Assembly (NCBI GenBank): GCA_019239915.1
Contig: JAFAZF010000040.1
Location: forward strand, 1 to 64,000
Direction: 5' to 3'
Origin: Sphingomonadaceae bacterium
Lineage (GTDB): Bacteria; Pseudomonadota; Alphaproteobacteria; Sphingomonadales; Sphingomonadaceae
DNA length: 64,000 bases
Below the pieces are notes generated by a model. The model was not told where the DNA came from. It saw only the letters and a program-made list of their open reading frames with translations, and did not search any database. The stretch's first letter is position 1; each line of letters begins with the position of its first letter. Position numbers and translations under genes: made by a program. Positions 63,780 through 64,000 of the stretch are shown one piece after another.

Positions 63780-64000
63780 ATGTTGGGTGAAGCTCTTCGC
63801 CTGATCCGAGTATACCACGACCTTAAGCAGAAGCAGGCGGCGGAGCGATTGGAAGTTTCGACTTCCTATCTGTCGGAAATCGAGCGCGGCGTGAAAACGC
63901 CGACGCTGGACATCATCCAGCGTTATGCGACGGTCTTCGATATGCCAGTGTCTTCGATCATGTTCTTTTCGGAGAACCTCGATCAAAAAAGCACGCTTGA
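63780..64000 (+). CDS. XRE-family helix-turn-helix regulator (3' end outside window)
   Basis: 73 residues of an open frame that runs off the right edge. It begins MLGEALRLIRVYHDLKQKQA and contains a clear helix-turn-helix (QKQAAERLEVSTSYLSEIERGVKTPTLDIIQRYATVFD), followed by a MPVSSIMFF segment. Such regulators govern mobile elements, toxin-antitoxin or defence loci. The ATG at 63780 follows AGGAG. The rest of the protein is not visible, so a C-terminal effector domain cannot be excluded. Confidence 0.8.
   Translation, partial: MLGEALRLIRVYHDLKQKQAAERLEVSTSYLSEIERGVKTPTLDIIQRYATVFDMPVSSIMFFSENLDQKSTL

Noticed and set aside
63372-63986. 204-codon minus-strand frame opposite the small protein and XRE gene
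   Set aside because: It is antisense to two frames with good ribosome-binding sites and its composition is arginine/serine-rich without domains.

Overview
The window is a contiguous piece of a GC-rich alphaproteobacterial chromosome, most likely from the Sphingomonadales (Sphingomonas and relatives). The evidence is gene content and order, not a database search. It includes COQ9, a CBP3-type cytochrome bc1 chaperone, DUF177, DUF1489, DUF1491, DUF3576, MmcB, the cluster ppsR-maf-aroE-coaE-dnaQ next to hemE-hemJ-rho, and the block leuS-lptE-holA facing mnmE-mnmG-rsmG-parA-parB. A GTTC-N7-GTTC LexA box and GANTC sites also fit Alphaproteobacteria. Almost everything is core genome. No insertion sequence, CRISPR array or complete prophage is visible.

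The centre of interest is 29.57-29.86 kb. Between the divergent genes ppsR (minus) and hemE (plus) lies a 293-base gap with a DnaA-box cluster, an AT-richer stretch and five GANTC sites. This is where alphaproteobacterial chromosome origins lie next to hemE, so I read it as the replication origin. Transcription close to it runs away from the gap on both sides. Fourteen to sixteen kb to the right are parA, parB and two parS palindromes, one inside rsmG and one between mnmG and mnmE, as expected for an origin-proximal partition locus.

Layout. 0-5 kb: DMT transporter, COQ9, Fur-box-controlled feoAB, ssb. 5-18 kb: DUF177 and bc1 chaperone, BamE-like lipoprotein, malic enzyme, mutS, nuclease-family protein, TlpA-like thioredoxin, argH, small lipoprotein, lysA, galU, siroheme synthase, msrB. 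18-24.6 kb: class A PBP, YgjP peptidase, YcgN, SCO, ankyrin protein, SOS-type mmcB, cell-wall hydrolase, DUF1491. 24.7-29.6 kb: ptsN, hpf, dnaQ, coaE, aroE, maf, ppsR. 29.9-41.6 kb: hemE, hemJ, rho, YjbE/TerC, HAD, YggS, ThiE-like protein, leuS, lptE, holA. 41.6-49.6 kb: parB, parA, rsmG, mnmG, mnmE, DUF6489, L,D-transpeptidase, ribA, xth. 49.9-62.6 kb: lolA, ftsK, ubiH, lptB, rpoN, a candidate sRNA, DUF1489, mgtE, tldD, ggt. 62.8-64 kb: a small basic protein, tRNA-Thr(GGT), then a hairpin-rich, compositionally different stretch ending in a 57-residue protein and a truncated XRE regulator. That last stretch looks like the edge of an element inserted at the tRNA.

An interspersed family of about 73-88-base imperfect palindromes (nine copies, two subfamilies, in both orientations) occupies intergenic gaps across the whole window. 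Several gene strings look co-transcribed: feoA-feoB, hemJ and its partner, leuS-lptE-holA, mnmG-rsmG-parA-parB, DUF6489-mnmE, xth-ribA-ldt, ppsR-maf-aroE and hpf-ptsN. Many of these are joined by 4-base ATGA-type overlaps.
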